Positions 18,471 to 28,914 of a stretch of 64,000 nucleotides of DNA are shown here, piece by piece. The notes beneath the pieces were generated by a model. The model saw only the letters and a list, made by a program, of their open reading frames with translations. It was not told the DNA's origin and searched no databases. Made by a program: the position numbers and the translations under genes. Within the stretch, counting starts at the first letter, position 1, and the number at the start of each line of letters is the position of its first letter. This DNA comes from Blepharisma stoltei (Eukaryota; Ciliophora; Heterotrichea; Heterotrichida; Blepharismidae). The DNA is taken from assembly GCA_914767885.1 (NCBI GenBank), contig CAJZBQ010000056.1, positions 822,001 through 886,000 of the forward strand, given 5' to 3'.

Positions 18471-19882
18471 ATGCTTTTGAACTTAATGAAAATAAATTTT
18501 TCTATGTCATTTAGTAATCGTCCATTTGAAATTAAAGGTGATTTGCTAATTTCCTCGAAGATATTAAATTTTTTTTTAAAATTTAAAAAAATCCTAATTG
18601 AAAATAATTTTTAAAACAAATATTAATTTAATTTATAATATTTATGTTTTAAAATGCACGCTGCTTAAAATTAAACAGAATTAGCTAGAGATTTCATTAT
18701 GATAATTATCACTGATATATCAAAATATTTTTTCATAAAAAATTGTTTTTTTTGCCCAAAAAATAGGGATTTTTCAATAGTTTTGTTCGCTCTAAGAGGA
18801 AGGGGATAAATAAAAGGACAAAAATTTTCGAACTACTGTCAGTGCCAAGTGAGCTCAGACAAGAATCACAAACCTATGAAATTTCTGAAATTTTGAAAGA
18901 AAATCCTGTTTTGTTTAGATATAAAGGAACAGGTCAGTTAGAAGAATTAGCAAAACATTTTGAGGTTGAAAAATTTGAGCCTGGTGATTTTATTGACATG
19001 CAAAGATATGCATTTTTTATTGTGTATACTGGGAGAGCAGCCTTATACGAGGATCAAGCGAAAATAAAAGAATTTGTTCAGGATTATTATTTTGGATATT
19101 GAGATATAGAAAATAATGCAGAAGTTAGGTCTATCGATTATTCTGAGATTATAGTTATCAAGAAAAGCTTCTGAGATGAAATTATAATTGTGAGGGAGCC
19201 TGAATATTACCAAGAAAAATTCGAATTTATTAAAACTGTAGAACTTTTTGAAGAGACTCCAGAACCAATTCTAAGTCAGCTTGCGCAGTCTGGATATCTA
19301 AAGAAATTTCTCCCAAACTCCATAGTAATTAAACAAGGAGAATTATCTAAAGGAATTTATATTATAAAGACAGGAGGCATAAAACTGTTAAGAAAAACAA
19401 AAGCTTCAGATGAGTCTGAAAATACACGAATTGTAACTCTTGATGAGCTTGCTAAAGGTGATACTTTTTCAGAAGCCTCTTTATTTAGCAACGAGCCATC
19501 TTATTATACAGCTCTATGCATTCTTCCTTTGACAGCTTATTTTATAGATAAAGAAGATTTCAAAGAAATAGATAAATTCTATTTATATGACTTACAAAAG
19601 AAAATCAAAAATTACCCGAATGACGAAGAACTTCAAAGGGATTATACGGAGAAGAAAAAATGAAACTTGTATCAGAAGAAACTGATCTTTGGGCTAAAAA
19701 AAGAAAAATTGCAAGAAAAGTAAGAGATAAGTAGAGGCTTTAGCACTAATTTGCGTGGTAATGGGAAAAAGAAAAAGAAAGTAAAAAAAGACGAAATAAA
19801 TAATTTACCGCCTTTGATATCCCCGAGAAGATCCTTGCAGTTAAACTTACAAAAATATCGGCATCACTCAAGTTTTGCATAA
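18471..19882 (+). CDS. Cyclic-nucleotide-binding-domain protein
   Basis: 383 residues after removal of a 245-bp IES (18564-18808) and a 15-nt intron (19720-19734), with TGA as Trp. It holds two cyclic-nucleotide-binding (cNMP) beta-barrels. The first is weak (VEKFEPGDFIDMQRYAFFIVYTGRAALYE). The second is clearer (LPNSIVIKQGELSKGIYIIKTGGIKLLRK...LAKGDTFSEASLFSNEPSYYTALC); its phosphate-binding cassette lacks the canonical Arg, so ligand binding is doubtful. A Lys-rich C-terminal tail follows. Three in-frame ATGs (18471, 18486, 18504) are possible starts. It could be a regulatory subunit-like or scaffold protein. Confidence 0.75.
18564..18808 (-). mobile_element. Family A IES in cNMP-binding gene (245 bp)
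   Basis: TA at 18562-18563 and 18807-18808. The right end has the inverse family A terminus in decayed form (TTTTGTTCGCTCTAAGAGG). The left end lacks the usual terminal block and starts inside the family's AT-rich interior, so this copy is 5'-truncated. The join gives SSKINKRTKIFELL in frame. Confidence 0.8.
19720..19734 (+). other. 15-nt spliceosomal intron
   Basis: GTAAGAGATAAGTAG. It removes an in-frame TAA and extends the cNMP-binding protein by a basic tail to TAA at 19880. Confidence 0.85.
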
Positions 19883-19906
19883 TTTTATTACAGCGATTTA
19901 TTGTAA

Positions 19907-20233
19907 TTACATACTAAAATTAAGCTTCTGTGAAGATTCTTGAACATGTTCAAGCTCTGATAATCTTATTAATGATGGCCGTGGGAGCATTATTGGCTGA
20001 ATTATCATTTCGCTATAGTTTGATGACTCTGGAGCTTCTATTTTTTCATTAAGCATATCAATAATATAGTCAGCTAATTCTTCCCGCTCCAATTTAATTG
20101 GACTGAGCTTGGCTAGTTCAGCTTCACTAAGAAGATGTAATATTGATTCTCTCAAAATTATTTCAAACCTTTGGTATCTGTCGCAATTTTTTCAATTCTC
20201 AGGCAAATAAGAACTCAAGCTTTCATATTTCAT
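19907..20233 (-). CDS. Small hypothetical protein
   Basis: 108 residues from ATG at 20233, with TGA as Trp near the start (PENWKNCDRYQRF). The middle is acidic and helical (LSEAELAKLSPIKLEREELADYI). I do not recognise a family. An upstream in-frame TAA supports this start. It converges on the cNMP-binding gene with 24 nt between the stops. The N-terminal WKNCDRYQRF may be part of a small domain, but nothing firmer can be said. Confidence 0.55.
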
Positions 20234-20460
20234 TTTTTTGTAAATTTAAGAAGATGCTTTTCATTAATGTCTTTTTGAATAAGCTTTTTCGGCAAAACCT
20301 AATAAATCTTATTATAAATGTGCAATTGGATATGAGAGAGCTGAACTAGGTGAAGAGTTTAAAAATACGATTATTATTGGTCGCACTTATTATACTTTTT
20401 TCGACAGTTTGTGGCATTTGTGACTGCAATTTAATAAAAGTTATTTATTATTTGCTGGAA

Positions 20461-21384
20461 CTATTTTTTAATTATATTGCTATTTATGGTTTCATTCATA
20501 ACAGCATAAGGTGCTATATCCTTGGTAAGGTTTGTATATAAACCAAGAAGTGTATGTTTCCAATGGCCATATGTGTAATTTACACTACCTAGAGCTCTAC
20601 ATATAGGTTCAATGGATTCGTTGACACTTGTTAAGAGTGGTCTGAATGATAAAGATTTGGTCATAGGAGTGTCTACAAAACCAGGCCTTACACTCAGCAC
20701 ATCTATTTTCGAACCTTTTCCTTTCATTAAGTATTTGGCTTCTTCAGCAACAATTAAAGAAAATAAATTGTCAAAACTCTTGTCAGCTGAATAGATCCCT
20801 GAGCCAGGCATAGGAAACGTGCTTGCTATAGAACTTAAATTAATAATAGCACTACTACTCTTACGTAAAATCATATCTGGCAAATAAAGTCTTGTAAGAA
20901 ATGCAACTGGCCAAATATTCATTGCGTTTGAATGCAAGACCTCTTCTTCAGTCATGACAGCAAAATATTTTCCTCCAGAGCCGAAACCTATATTATTGAC
21001 AAGAATGCTGATATCTAAGCCTCGAGTTTGTGCTTTGATATCATTAAAGAATTCTTGAGGGTTTTTAGCTGAGTCAAAGAAGTCCTTTACAATAAATTTG
21101 GTAGTAATTGGAAATTTTTCTTGGAGAAGTTTAGAAACTGACTGGAGCTTCACTGGATTTCGCCCAACTAAAACTATATTGAAACCTTGTGAAGCTAAAA
21201 ATTCTGCAAAGCCTAAACCCAAGCCATCTGTAGGTGCTGTAATTAAAGCCCAGCTATTAAGACCATATGATGAATAGTTTACTTTTGATTTGAGACTTTT
21301 TATAACTGTAAAAAGCTCAAGGGTGATTTTTAAGACAGTCCAAACCCCTGCTATAAAGCAAAGTAATTCTATTCAATCAAGCAT
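20461..21384 (-). CDS. Short-chain dehydrogenase/reductase (HSD17B12-like)
   Basis: 307 residues from ATG at 21384 (TGA as Trp at residue 4). The N terminus is a membrane anchor (ELLCFIAGVWTVLKITLELF). Then come the nucleotide-binding TAPTDGLG (49-56; first Gly of the usual TGxxxGxG replaced by Ala), VNNIG, the Ser of NLSSIAS, and the YxxxK catalytic pair in YSADK. The order and spacing fit ER-bound 3-ketoacyl-CoA reductases or 17-beta-hydroxysteroid dehydrogenases of the HSD17B12 type, which act in very-long-chain fatty acid elongation or steroid reduction. It is a tandem paralogue of the following gene. Confidence 0.82.
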
Positions 21385-21443
21385 GACGAATTATTTTATT
21401 ATTTTTTAAATAAAGACTCAAAATTATTTTATTACTTAATAAT

Positions 21444-23856
21444 TTAATATTTTTTTCTAGAGAGCGTTGGCCATTTCAGTTCTGTGTTTCCCATTACTAT
21501 CGATAAAAATGTTTCATTTACTCTTGCAGCCAAATAAAGAAATTGATGCTTCCAATGCCCGCTAGTGTAATCTACCCTCCCTATTGAACTTCAAGCATAA
21601 GATATGCATTCATTGACACTTACAAGTAATGGCTTTCTTGTAAATTTTTGAGTTAATGGCGTATCTACAAATCCAGGTCTCAAACTAAGGACATCGATAT
21701 TGGTGCTATTATTTGCTAAATATTTTGCTTCTTGAGTAGTGATCAAAGAAAATAAGTCACCAAAGCTTTTACTTGCAGCATATAAGGATGATTTTACCAA
21801 GGGGCTTTGACTTGTTATAGAGCTTACATTAATAATCGCACTTTTTTGCTTTCTCGAAATCATATCAGGCAAATACAGTTTAGTAAGAAATGTAATAGAT
21901 CATATATTTATGGCATTAGTACTTAAATTGTCATCTTCTTTGAGAGATGCAAAAATATCAAATGCATGGCCATAGCCCACATTATTGATTAAAATACTAA
22001 TATCCAAATGGTTCCTCCTCTCTGGGTCAAATTCTTTTGGACTAATTTATTTTGGCCTATTTTTTTTTGGCCTAATTTTTTTTGGCCTAATTTTTTTTGG
22101 CCTAATTTTTTTTAGCCTAATTTTTTTTGGGCCTAATTTTTTTTAGCCTAATTTTTTTTGCCTAATTTTTTTTGGCCTAATTTTTTTGGCCTAATTTTTT
22201 TTTGGCCTAATTTTTTTTGGCCTAATTTTTTTTTGGCCTAATTTTTTTGGCCTAATTTTTTTGGACTAATTTTTTTGGCCTAATTTTTTTTTGGCCTAAT
22301 TTTTTTTGGCCTAATTTTTTTTTGGCCTATTTTTTTTGGCCTAATTTTTTTTTGGCCTAATTTTTTTGGCCTAATTTTTTTTGGCCTAATATTTTGGGCC
22401 TAATTTTTTTGAGTGGCGCATTAACTAATAATGAAAATTTAGTTATATCTTGCTTTGTTTTAAAGGATAAAGAGTAAATAGCATTTTATTAAACAAATTT
22501 ATTAATCTAATTCGATAAGTTTTTGAAATTTTTTTTTTAAAATTTTTATATATTTTATAAAAAATTTTATATTGATATTTTTTTTAAAAAAAAAAATTAG
22601 AACAAAATTTTTAGTTCCAATTTAAAGGGGGGAGTAAAGAATCTCTATTTTATAGATTATTGAGCTTTTAAGCCGAGGCCGATGGTTAAATCACTTCGAA
22701 TGGTTGATTTCGCAGCTTTCTGTTGTCTCAAAACTCTCAAAGCAACTTCATTAGATACATCTTCCCAAGTTTTTGATAGCTAATATATTTTTATATATAT
22801 AAAAATTTGCATGATATGAAAATCGTTCGATCAAGGATGGGGGTTAATTTCCCTAAATTTTAGGAATTTTTACAGTCAATCGTTCGATCAAGGATGGGGG
22901 GGGGGGAGTAAGCTTAAAATATGAGGAAAACAGGAAAATGAGCTCAGAGATATGCTTATATTTACTCATCAAAATATTAAGTTTAATATAAGAAGGAGTA
23001 TTAAAGTTAGAATCTATCTCACATCCGCATAAATAACTTGAAAGTATTATATTATAGAGCATTGAGGAGTTGGATAGAGAAATTTTATCCCAAAAAATTA
23101 GGCCAAAAAAAATTAGGCCAAAAAAATTAGGCCAAAAAAATTAGGCCAAAAAAATTAGGCCAAAAAAATTAGGCCAAAAAAATTAGGCCAAAAAAATTAG
23201 GCCAAAAAAAATTAGGCCAAAAAAAATTAGGCCAAAAAAAATTAGGCCAAAAAAATTAGGCCAAAAAAAATTAGGCCAAAAAAATTAGGCCAAAAAAAAA
23301 ATTAGGCCAAAAAAAATAGGCCAAAAAAAATTAGGCAAAAAAAATTAGGCCAAAAAATATTAGGCACAAAAATATTAGGCAAAAAAAATTAGGCTAAAAA
23401 AAAATAGGCTAAAAAAAAATAGGCAAAAAAAAAATAGGCGAAAAAATATTAGTCTGAAAGAATTAGTCTCAGTGAGGGGTCACGATCCAAATCTCTTGTT
23501 TGTTCTTTTATGTCAGTAAAAAACTCTATCGGATTTTCTGTGCACAAAGAGAAATCTTTTATAATGCATTTTGTTTTTATAGGGAACTTTTCTTCCAAAT
23601 ATCTAGCTGCATTATGCGTTTTATTAGGATTCCTTCCAATTAATATTATATTAAACCCTTGGCAGGCTAAATATTCAGTAAATCCAAATCCAATACCATC
23701 CGAAGCTCCAGTTACTAAAACCCAGCTATTGCTACCATAAGATAAAAAGCTTGGCCTTGAAAGTAAGCTCTTGCATGCATAGTAAACTTCAAGGCCTATT
23801 TTAATAGCAGTCCAGAGACCAACAATAAAATAATACCACTCTAATACCTCAAGCAT
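21444..23856 (-). CDS. Short-chain dehydrogenase/reductase, paralogue split by a foldback element
   Basis: 309 residues when 22010-23492 is removed. The N-terminal part (from ATG at 23856) has a membrane anchor (YYFIVGLWTAIKIGLEVYY) and TGASDGIG. After the join at DLD/ISILINNVG come the Ser of NVSSITS and YAASK with catalytic Tyr and Lys. It is close to the neighbouring 20461-21384 protein over its whole length, so the pair is a tandem duplication. Three TGA codons are Trp. If the insertion were not removed exactly, the enzyme would lose its catalytic half. Start and stop are convincing; the family is as for the neighbour. Confidence 0.85.
22032..22410. repeat. Minisatellite arm, left
   Basis: About 23 tandem copies of GGCCTAATTTTTTTT, varying by T-run length and occasional changes (AGCCTAA, GGACTAA). 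It is complementary to the right arm. Confidence 0.95.
22657..22779 (-). pseudogene. Captured 3' gene fragment inside the foldback element
   Basis: The minus strand reads SKTWEDVSNEVALRVLRQQ and about 20 more residues to TAA, with a coding-like composition that contrasts with the AT-rich surroundings. Upstream of it lies AT-rich DNA with TTCGATCAAGGATGGGG repeats. It may be the end of a gene carried by the element. No family recognised. Confidence 0.35.
23087..23452. repeat. Minisatellite arm, right
   Basis: About 24 tandem copies of AAAAAAATTAGGCC, the inverse of the left arm. Units toward the outer edge are more diverged (AGGCAAAAA, AGTCTG). Confidence 0.95.
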
Positions 23857-24127
23857 TCAATTTAGCTTTTAATTGTGGATTATAAATTAAATGGATTCAA
23901 TTTATTTAAAAAACTATTCAAATTTATTTTTTATTATTATAAGAATTTCTTGCAAAATAAAAACATATAAAAAAATTTTAAATTCAATAATTTATGAACT
24001 TAGAAACCTTGAATTATTAATAATATCGTTTAAAACAATATTTTTCTACTTAAATCTTATCCAAACGAAATCTTTATTAGGTACCACAGCCCAGATAGAA
24101 GCCTTGATAATCTAGTTACTTCTAAGA

Positions 24128-27100
24128 ATGAATAATTTTTTCCCTTCACAATTCGCCTATATAAATTCAATGAGCCATTTAATGTATAACTCCAAGACTT
24201 TTGAATCAAAATTAACAAGTCTGAAATCCTCACGACCAAGAAGTGCATATTTCTCATCATCTCATTCTTCAATATGCAATCATGATACTTACCTTGAAAC
24301 ATTGAAATCTAAGCCGATTCTTCGTTTTCCGTCATCCTCACAAGTTATTGATTTTCAATCAGATGATATTTTCAATTTTGTGGAAGCCAAAAGTCTTCAC
24401 CCAAAAGAAATTGAATCTTCCTTATCCCCCCCGTGAGTGAACAAAAAAATTTTTTTTGCTCACGGAGGGGTTACTGTTTTTTTAAAAAAATTTATATAGA
24501 AAATTTATAAAAAAAATATATATAGAAATTTCCCTTAGATGGCGCAGTTTGCCCTTGATTTGCCTACTGAAAAAATTTTTTGGTTCGACCAGTACCATGT
24601 GGTTTGGTCAAACCAAAAAATTTTTTCAGTGGGCAAATCAAGGGCAAACAGTGTCATCTATGGGAAAATTCTATATATAAAGTTATAAAAAATATTTTTT
24701 ATCGGAATTTAAAAAAAAATCCTAATTCGCAGAAATTGGAAAGCAAACATTAATTTAATTTATAAAACGCAATTTGTTTAAAATTAAATAGAATTAGCTC
24801 GAGATGTCATTATAATAATTATCACTTATATATAATTTTTTTTTCTGAAAAATTTTTGTTAGCTGACGGAGGATGGGTTTTTGGGCAAACAATAGAGATT
24901 TTTCTGATGGTTTTGTTCACTCACGGAGGGGGGAGTTAGTGCCTAAAGGAGAATTTCCTAGTGCTAATTCTTATTTTCATCAAGCCTACAAATTACGATC
25001 TAAAGGAGATTTCGATAATGCTTTAACTTATTACAGACAAGCACTAAATATCGACCCAAAGCACTTGCCTAGCAGAGTAAATATAGGAATTTGTATGATG
25101 AAATTGCATATGATAGAAGCTGCTATAGAAAATTTCAAAACTGTCGAAGAGCAATATAAGCATGAAGGAATTCCTTATTTTAATCAGGCGATTTGTCATA
25201 TGTATTTACAAGAATTTGACGAAGCTATAAAAGTTTTGAACATTCCGATTAGATTCTTAAGTGAAGAAGAAAATAAAGATTACATTAGTTTGAAAGCTTT
25301 GGCGTTATTTAGATCTGGAAGAGTTAACGAAGCTTTAGAATTAGTAAAAAGCAAAGCAGCAGTAGGAAATAATGATAAAGAAGACTATGATATGACGAAA
25401 TCTGCATATAATTCTTTGTTTCCTTATAAAATCAGTAATGCTTATAATGTTAGAAGGCCAAGAACTAATAATGGAGTCAGAAAATTGCTAAGTGAGCTCA
25501 AGCCAAACGCGGGGATAAAAATAAAAGCATCCAAACAAAGCAAGATGGCTTCAGCGCGTACTGCATCTTCTTTGATCGGAAGCACAAGAATTAGTTCAGC
25601 TGTAAATACCCAAAGACCTAAAAAAACACCAAGATTGGCATCAGCATATCCAAAACTGATGAGAACTGCACCTAGAAAAAGTTTTTTAACAGGCGGGCCA
25701 GAAACTACAAACGATACCAAAGAAATAATTATTTCTCCTAAATCTGTGGTATCAGTTAATAACACAATTACTGAAGATCTCCCTACATATGAAGAAATTG
25801 TGGCTAAAAAGCGTATGTTTGATGACATGATTGCTGAAAGCGAAGCTATTTTGAGCTCAATTGTACCAGTTTACCCTAAAAAAAATGTAATTGAAAATCA
25901 AGAAATTGGTTTTTTTCAAGAAGAAATGGGAGAAAAAGTTGATTATAAACAAGAAATTCTGAATGATGAAGAGAAAAAAGAAAAAATTGAAAAAATTAAA
26001 AAGGAATTTCAGAGAGATTTAGAAGACACCAAGTCTGTCTTTATAGAAAAATCTAATTTAATAGAAGAAATAGTTACTGCTAAAATCAGTATACAGAATT
26101 TACGATATATTGAAGAGCAATTTGCTAAAGAGCCAGAAGAAAGGAATTACAGCGAATTAAGCAAAATTTTAGCAAAATTGCCTTTTTTTGCTAAATTTCC
26201 TGGAGGTGTTAGAGTGCAATTATTAAAAAAAAGTTTATTTAAAATATATAATCCAGCCGCTACCATTATAAGTCAAGGAGAACTTGGAGATTATATGTTT
26301 GTTATTGTAAACGGAGCTGTAGAAATTAAAAAAAAATCTCCTGATTTTGGAAGCTTGGAAATTACTATAAACTCTATGTATGATGGTGAAACATTTGGCG
26401 AGTTAGCTTTGCTAGCTGATCCTACTGGGATGACGGTTAAAAGAACCGCTTCTTGTATAGCAAACGAAAGAACTATGCTAATTGCGCTATCAAAAGATGA
26501 CTACAAGCATATTTTATTAGAGCAAATGCAAAACGATATTATCGGAAAAGTCGATTTTTTCAAAACCCTACCATTTTTTACAGGATCTGAAGGCTTGAGC
26601 TTGATTCCTCTTGCTTCAAATATCGAACCTATTATTTACAAAATAAACGAGCCTATAATCCAAGCTGGTGAAATACCAAAAGGTCTCTATATAATTTATA
26701 AAGGAAGATGCATGGTATATTGAGAAGGATATTCTTTAAAGCCAAAAGAAAAATCGTTAACCATAAACCCTAGGCTCAGAAATCCTATCCCTCGGCCATT
26801 CTTTACAGGAAATTATGTCCCTCCGACAGCAGATATAAAAGAAGATCCTGAGCAGCTTGAAGAAAAAATCAATGAAAAATTATTTTACCGCACAATTGAT
26901 TTAACAAAGCCCGATGAGGTCGAAAAAGCTTCTAATTTTTTAGGAACGAGCAAAATAAGTGACCTTTCCAAGACAAATTCCATCTTTAAAGAAAGAATTG
27001 AGTTTTATAACTTAAAAGAAGGGGACTATTTTGGAGCCAGAGGACTACTAGAAGGGCACACAGGTGAAAGCCAGAATGGAGCAATTATTGCTGAGCCAGC

Positions 27101-27386
27101 CAAATTTACAGTAGTTTCGGAATCACAAGAAGTTAAAGTCTTTATTTTGAGGAAAAAGCATTTAGGCCTTTTAACAGAAAAAACAATGGTAAATCTTATT
27201 TAGGAACAATTAAAAATTGTCCTTGCAAATCATTATGAAATTGATTGCCCAAAACAATGGTCGAATGACTACTTACGCACTGCCTTTACAGAGTGGCAGT
27301 CTTATAAGCTAGCACTTATTCAAGATATTCACAAGGAAAGATTTATTGAAAAGAATAAAACTCGGCTATTTATATCAAAAAAATAA
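24128..27386 (+). CDS. TPR and cyclic-nucleotide-binding protein
   Basis: Start at 24128, stop TAA at 27384-27386, after removal of a 514-bp IES (24425-24938) and a 15-nt intron (27189-27203). Residues 1-100 are disordered. Then come TPR-like helix pairs (YFHQAYKLRSKGDFDNALTYYRQALNIDP and following), a basic Ser/Arg linker, an acidic coiled coil, and a good cNMP barrel (IYNPAATIISQGELGDYMFVIVNGAVEI, GETFGELALLADP), followed by a second, more diverged one (IEPIIYKINEPIIQAGEIPKGLYIIYKG...EGDYFGARGLLEG). The FGELALL cassette is conserved but the following Arg is displaced. It resembles ciliate-specific cNMP-binding scaffold proteins, perhaps ciliary. Confidence 0.8.
24425..24938 (-). mobile_element. 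Family A IES with a nested palindrome (514 bp)
   Basis: TTA at both junctions (TA at 24423-24424 and 24937-24938). The left end has CCCCGTGAGTGAACAAAA immediately followed by its inverse; the right end is CTCACGGAGGGGGGAG. Excision joins TCC TTA to GTG CCT. At 514 bp it is longer than most family A copies because of the nested palindrome at 24529-24667. Confidence 0.93.
24529..24667. repeat. Palindrome nested in family A IES
   Basis: Arms of about 57 bp (TTTGCCCTTGATTTGCC, then ACTGAAAAAATTTTTTGGTT and the inverse) around a short centre (GTACCATGTG). It begins TTTCCCTTAGATG and ends CATCTATGGGAAA, so it has its own inverted ends. Probably a separate small element that inserted into the IES. 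Confidence 0.8.
27189..27203 (+). other. 15-nt spliceosomal intron
   Basis: GTAAATCTTATTTAG. It is in phase and carries the only TAG of the frame; removal joins ACA ATG to GAA CAA. Confidence 0.85.
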
Positions 27387-27400
27387 TAAAATTATAAAAT

Positions 27401-27952
27401 ATGAATAAAAAGAGCTTAGACTTAGGAAACAGAATGCCAAAAATAATAGGCACGAAATCATACTTGGTAAAGCAGCTTTTGTCACCTAGACAACAGCCTA
27501 AAGTGAAGTTCAATATTCCTAGCTTAAAAAATATTGGAGTTTCAAGCTACATACCTAAAAATATAATGAAGCAGGAAAGAAGTAATCTGCCTGCTGACGT
27601 TTTAAAGAGAATTATAAGGGTTCAAGCCTTAGCAAGAAGATATTTGGTCAGGTGCAGATTTGTGAAATATGCGATCTATTATCATTCCGTACTGCTGATA
27701 CAGTCGGTATGGAGAGGATATAGGACTAGAAAACGGCTGAGACTTATGAAGAAAAAGCCATGCCCAGATTGCAAAAAGGTGCTAAATATGATTTTGCCAG
27801 AATTAAGATCAATTAGAATGGAAATTGATCATATCGCTGACCAGCAACAGGAGCTTTTAGCGCTGAACCAGAAATATGAAAAAGCTTTTAGATACTTGTT
27901 TGAGCAAGTTGCCAAGTTACAAAATACTTCCACAAATAACAAAATTATTTAA
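27401..27952 (+). CDS. IQ-motif protein
   Basis: 183 residues, starting 14 nt after the previous stop. Two IQ-type calmodulin-binding helices are visible: IIRVQALARRYLVRCRF and VLLIQSVWRGYRTRKRLR (about residues 67-110). A Cys pair (PCPDC) and a C-terminal coiled coil (IDHIADQQQELLALNQKYE) follow. A calmodulin- or centrin-binding cytoskeletal role is inferred. No TGA, intron or IES is needed. Confidence 0.75.
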   Translation: MNKKSLDLGNRMPKIIGTKSYLVKQLLSPRQQPKVKFNIPSLKNIGVSSYIPKNIMKQERSNLPADVLKRIIRVQALARRYLVRCRFVKYAIYYHSVLLIQSVWRGYRTRKRLRLMKKKPCPDCKKVLNMILPELRSIRMEIDHIADQQQELLALNQKYEKAFRYLFEQVAKLQNTSTNNKII

Positions 27953-27985
27953 ATTTTGGAACAATTATACTTTAAAATTATTAAA

Positions 27986-28790
27986 ATGGGAGGAAGTCTT
28001 CGAAAAAAAGGCACAGGAGTTCCAATCTGCCGAACAATCCGCATTGGTCTAGTTGGTGATCCCTTAAGTGGCAAGTCTTCAATCCTCACAAGATTCATAT
28101 CAAATCGCTTCCGTTTTGAATATGAACCTACTACTAAAAACATAGTTGGCCTCAAATCTTACATTCTCGATGAAGTTGCAATTCCTGTGACAGTTGAAAT
28201 ATGAGAACTCCATTCTGATTTCAACCAGCCGATAGATGTAGCAATTATTGTAATAGATTCAAAGCTCCCTATAAATGAAATCCAGGACTATTATATGAGA
28301 TGGTTTAAAGAAGCACAAAATTATTTCTGAAATGACATTCATGTAGCGTTGACGAAATCTGAATTGTCCGAAGATGAAGCTGACAAATTTGTTGATAGAG
28401 TCACAGATGCTTTAGTTCTTCCTGGGAATAGAAAACCGTTTTTAACTTCAGCTTCATCAAATATAGGGATTTTTCAAATGTTCAAAACAATAATTATGTC
28501 TTTACTCCCCCTCCTTGAGTGAGCAAAAAAATTTAATTGTGAACGGAGGTGAGTCATTTTTTTTTTAAAAATTTATATAAAATCTTTGTTTTCAAAATTC
28601 AAAACTTCCAACCCGCAAAAATCAGAAAGCAGAAATTAGCTTAATTTATAAAGTTTACCCAAGCTTTGTTATAATAATTTATCATTAATATATATTATAG
28701 CTCGAATGTTTATTAGCAAAATAGGATTTTTTCAAGGGTTTTTATCGCTCATGGAGAAGGAGGGAGTTATTAACAATTAAACTTGGATAA
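27986..28790 (+). CDS. Degenerate Rab-like small GTPase
   Basis: 179 residues after removal of a 265-bp IES (28505-28769), TGA as Trp. The P-loop GDPLSGKSS (about 24-32) and a switch-I-like EPTTKNIVG are good. The usual DxxG is replaced by EIWELHSDF and the NKxD motif by TKSE, so guanine-specific binding and hydrolysis are doubtful. The C terminus after the IES is TIKLG with no prenylation Cys. It may be a Rab-like pseudo-GTPase, comparable to Rabl or IFT-type proteins. Confidence 0.7.
28505..28769 (-). mobile_element. Family A IES in Rab-like gene (265 bp)
   Basis: TTA at both junctions (TA 28503-28504, 28768-28769). Left CTCCCCCTCCTTGAGTGAGC, right CGCTCATGGAGAAGGAGGGAG. Only six codons of the host gene lie beyond it: tct tta | tta aca att aaa ctt gga taa. 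Confidence 0.88.
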
Positions 28791-28914
28791 ATACCAATAG
28801 AAAATATATTTTAATAATGAATTAAAAGATGCTAAAAGCTGGGCCTGCTTAATTATAAGAATAAGAATAGTCAAAAAATGCGAGGGTTATAAGTAAAATA
28901 AAATTTTCATAAGA

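Larger units (their letters stand above)
22010..23492. mobile_element. Foldback-type element with minisatellite arms (1.48 kb)
   Basis: Flanked by the 8-bp direct repeat ATCCAAAT (22002-22009 and 23485-23492). The outermost 30 bp are inverted copies (CCTCTCTGGGTCAAATTCTTT versus its counterpart). Inside them the arms are arrays of a 13-16 bp unit GGCCTAATTTTTTTT: about 23 units at 22032-22410 and the inverse at 23087-23452. The centre (about 680 bp) holds two copies of TTCGATCAAGGATGGGG and a gene fragment. Long inverted arms built of short tandem repeats with a target duplication recall Foldback transposons. There is no transposase frame. Confidence 0.85.

Noticed and set aside
22032-23452. 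Regular short repeats that might be read as a CRISPR array
   Set aside because: Units are directly tandem with no spacers, are AT/T-run-rich, and appear as two inverted blocks in a eukaryotic gene; it is a minisatellite-armed foldback element.
27189-27203. In-frame TAG suggesting stop readthrough in the TPR/cNMP gene
   Set aside because: The TAG lies at the end of a GT...AG stretch of exactly 15 nt whose removal keeps the frame, so an intron explains it.
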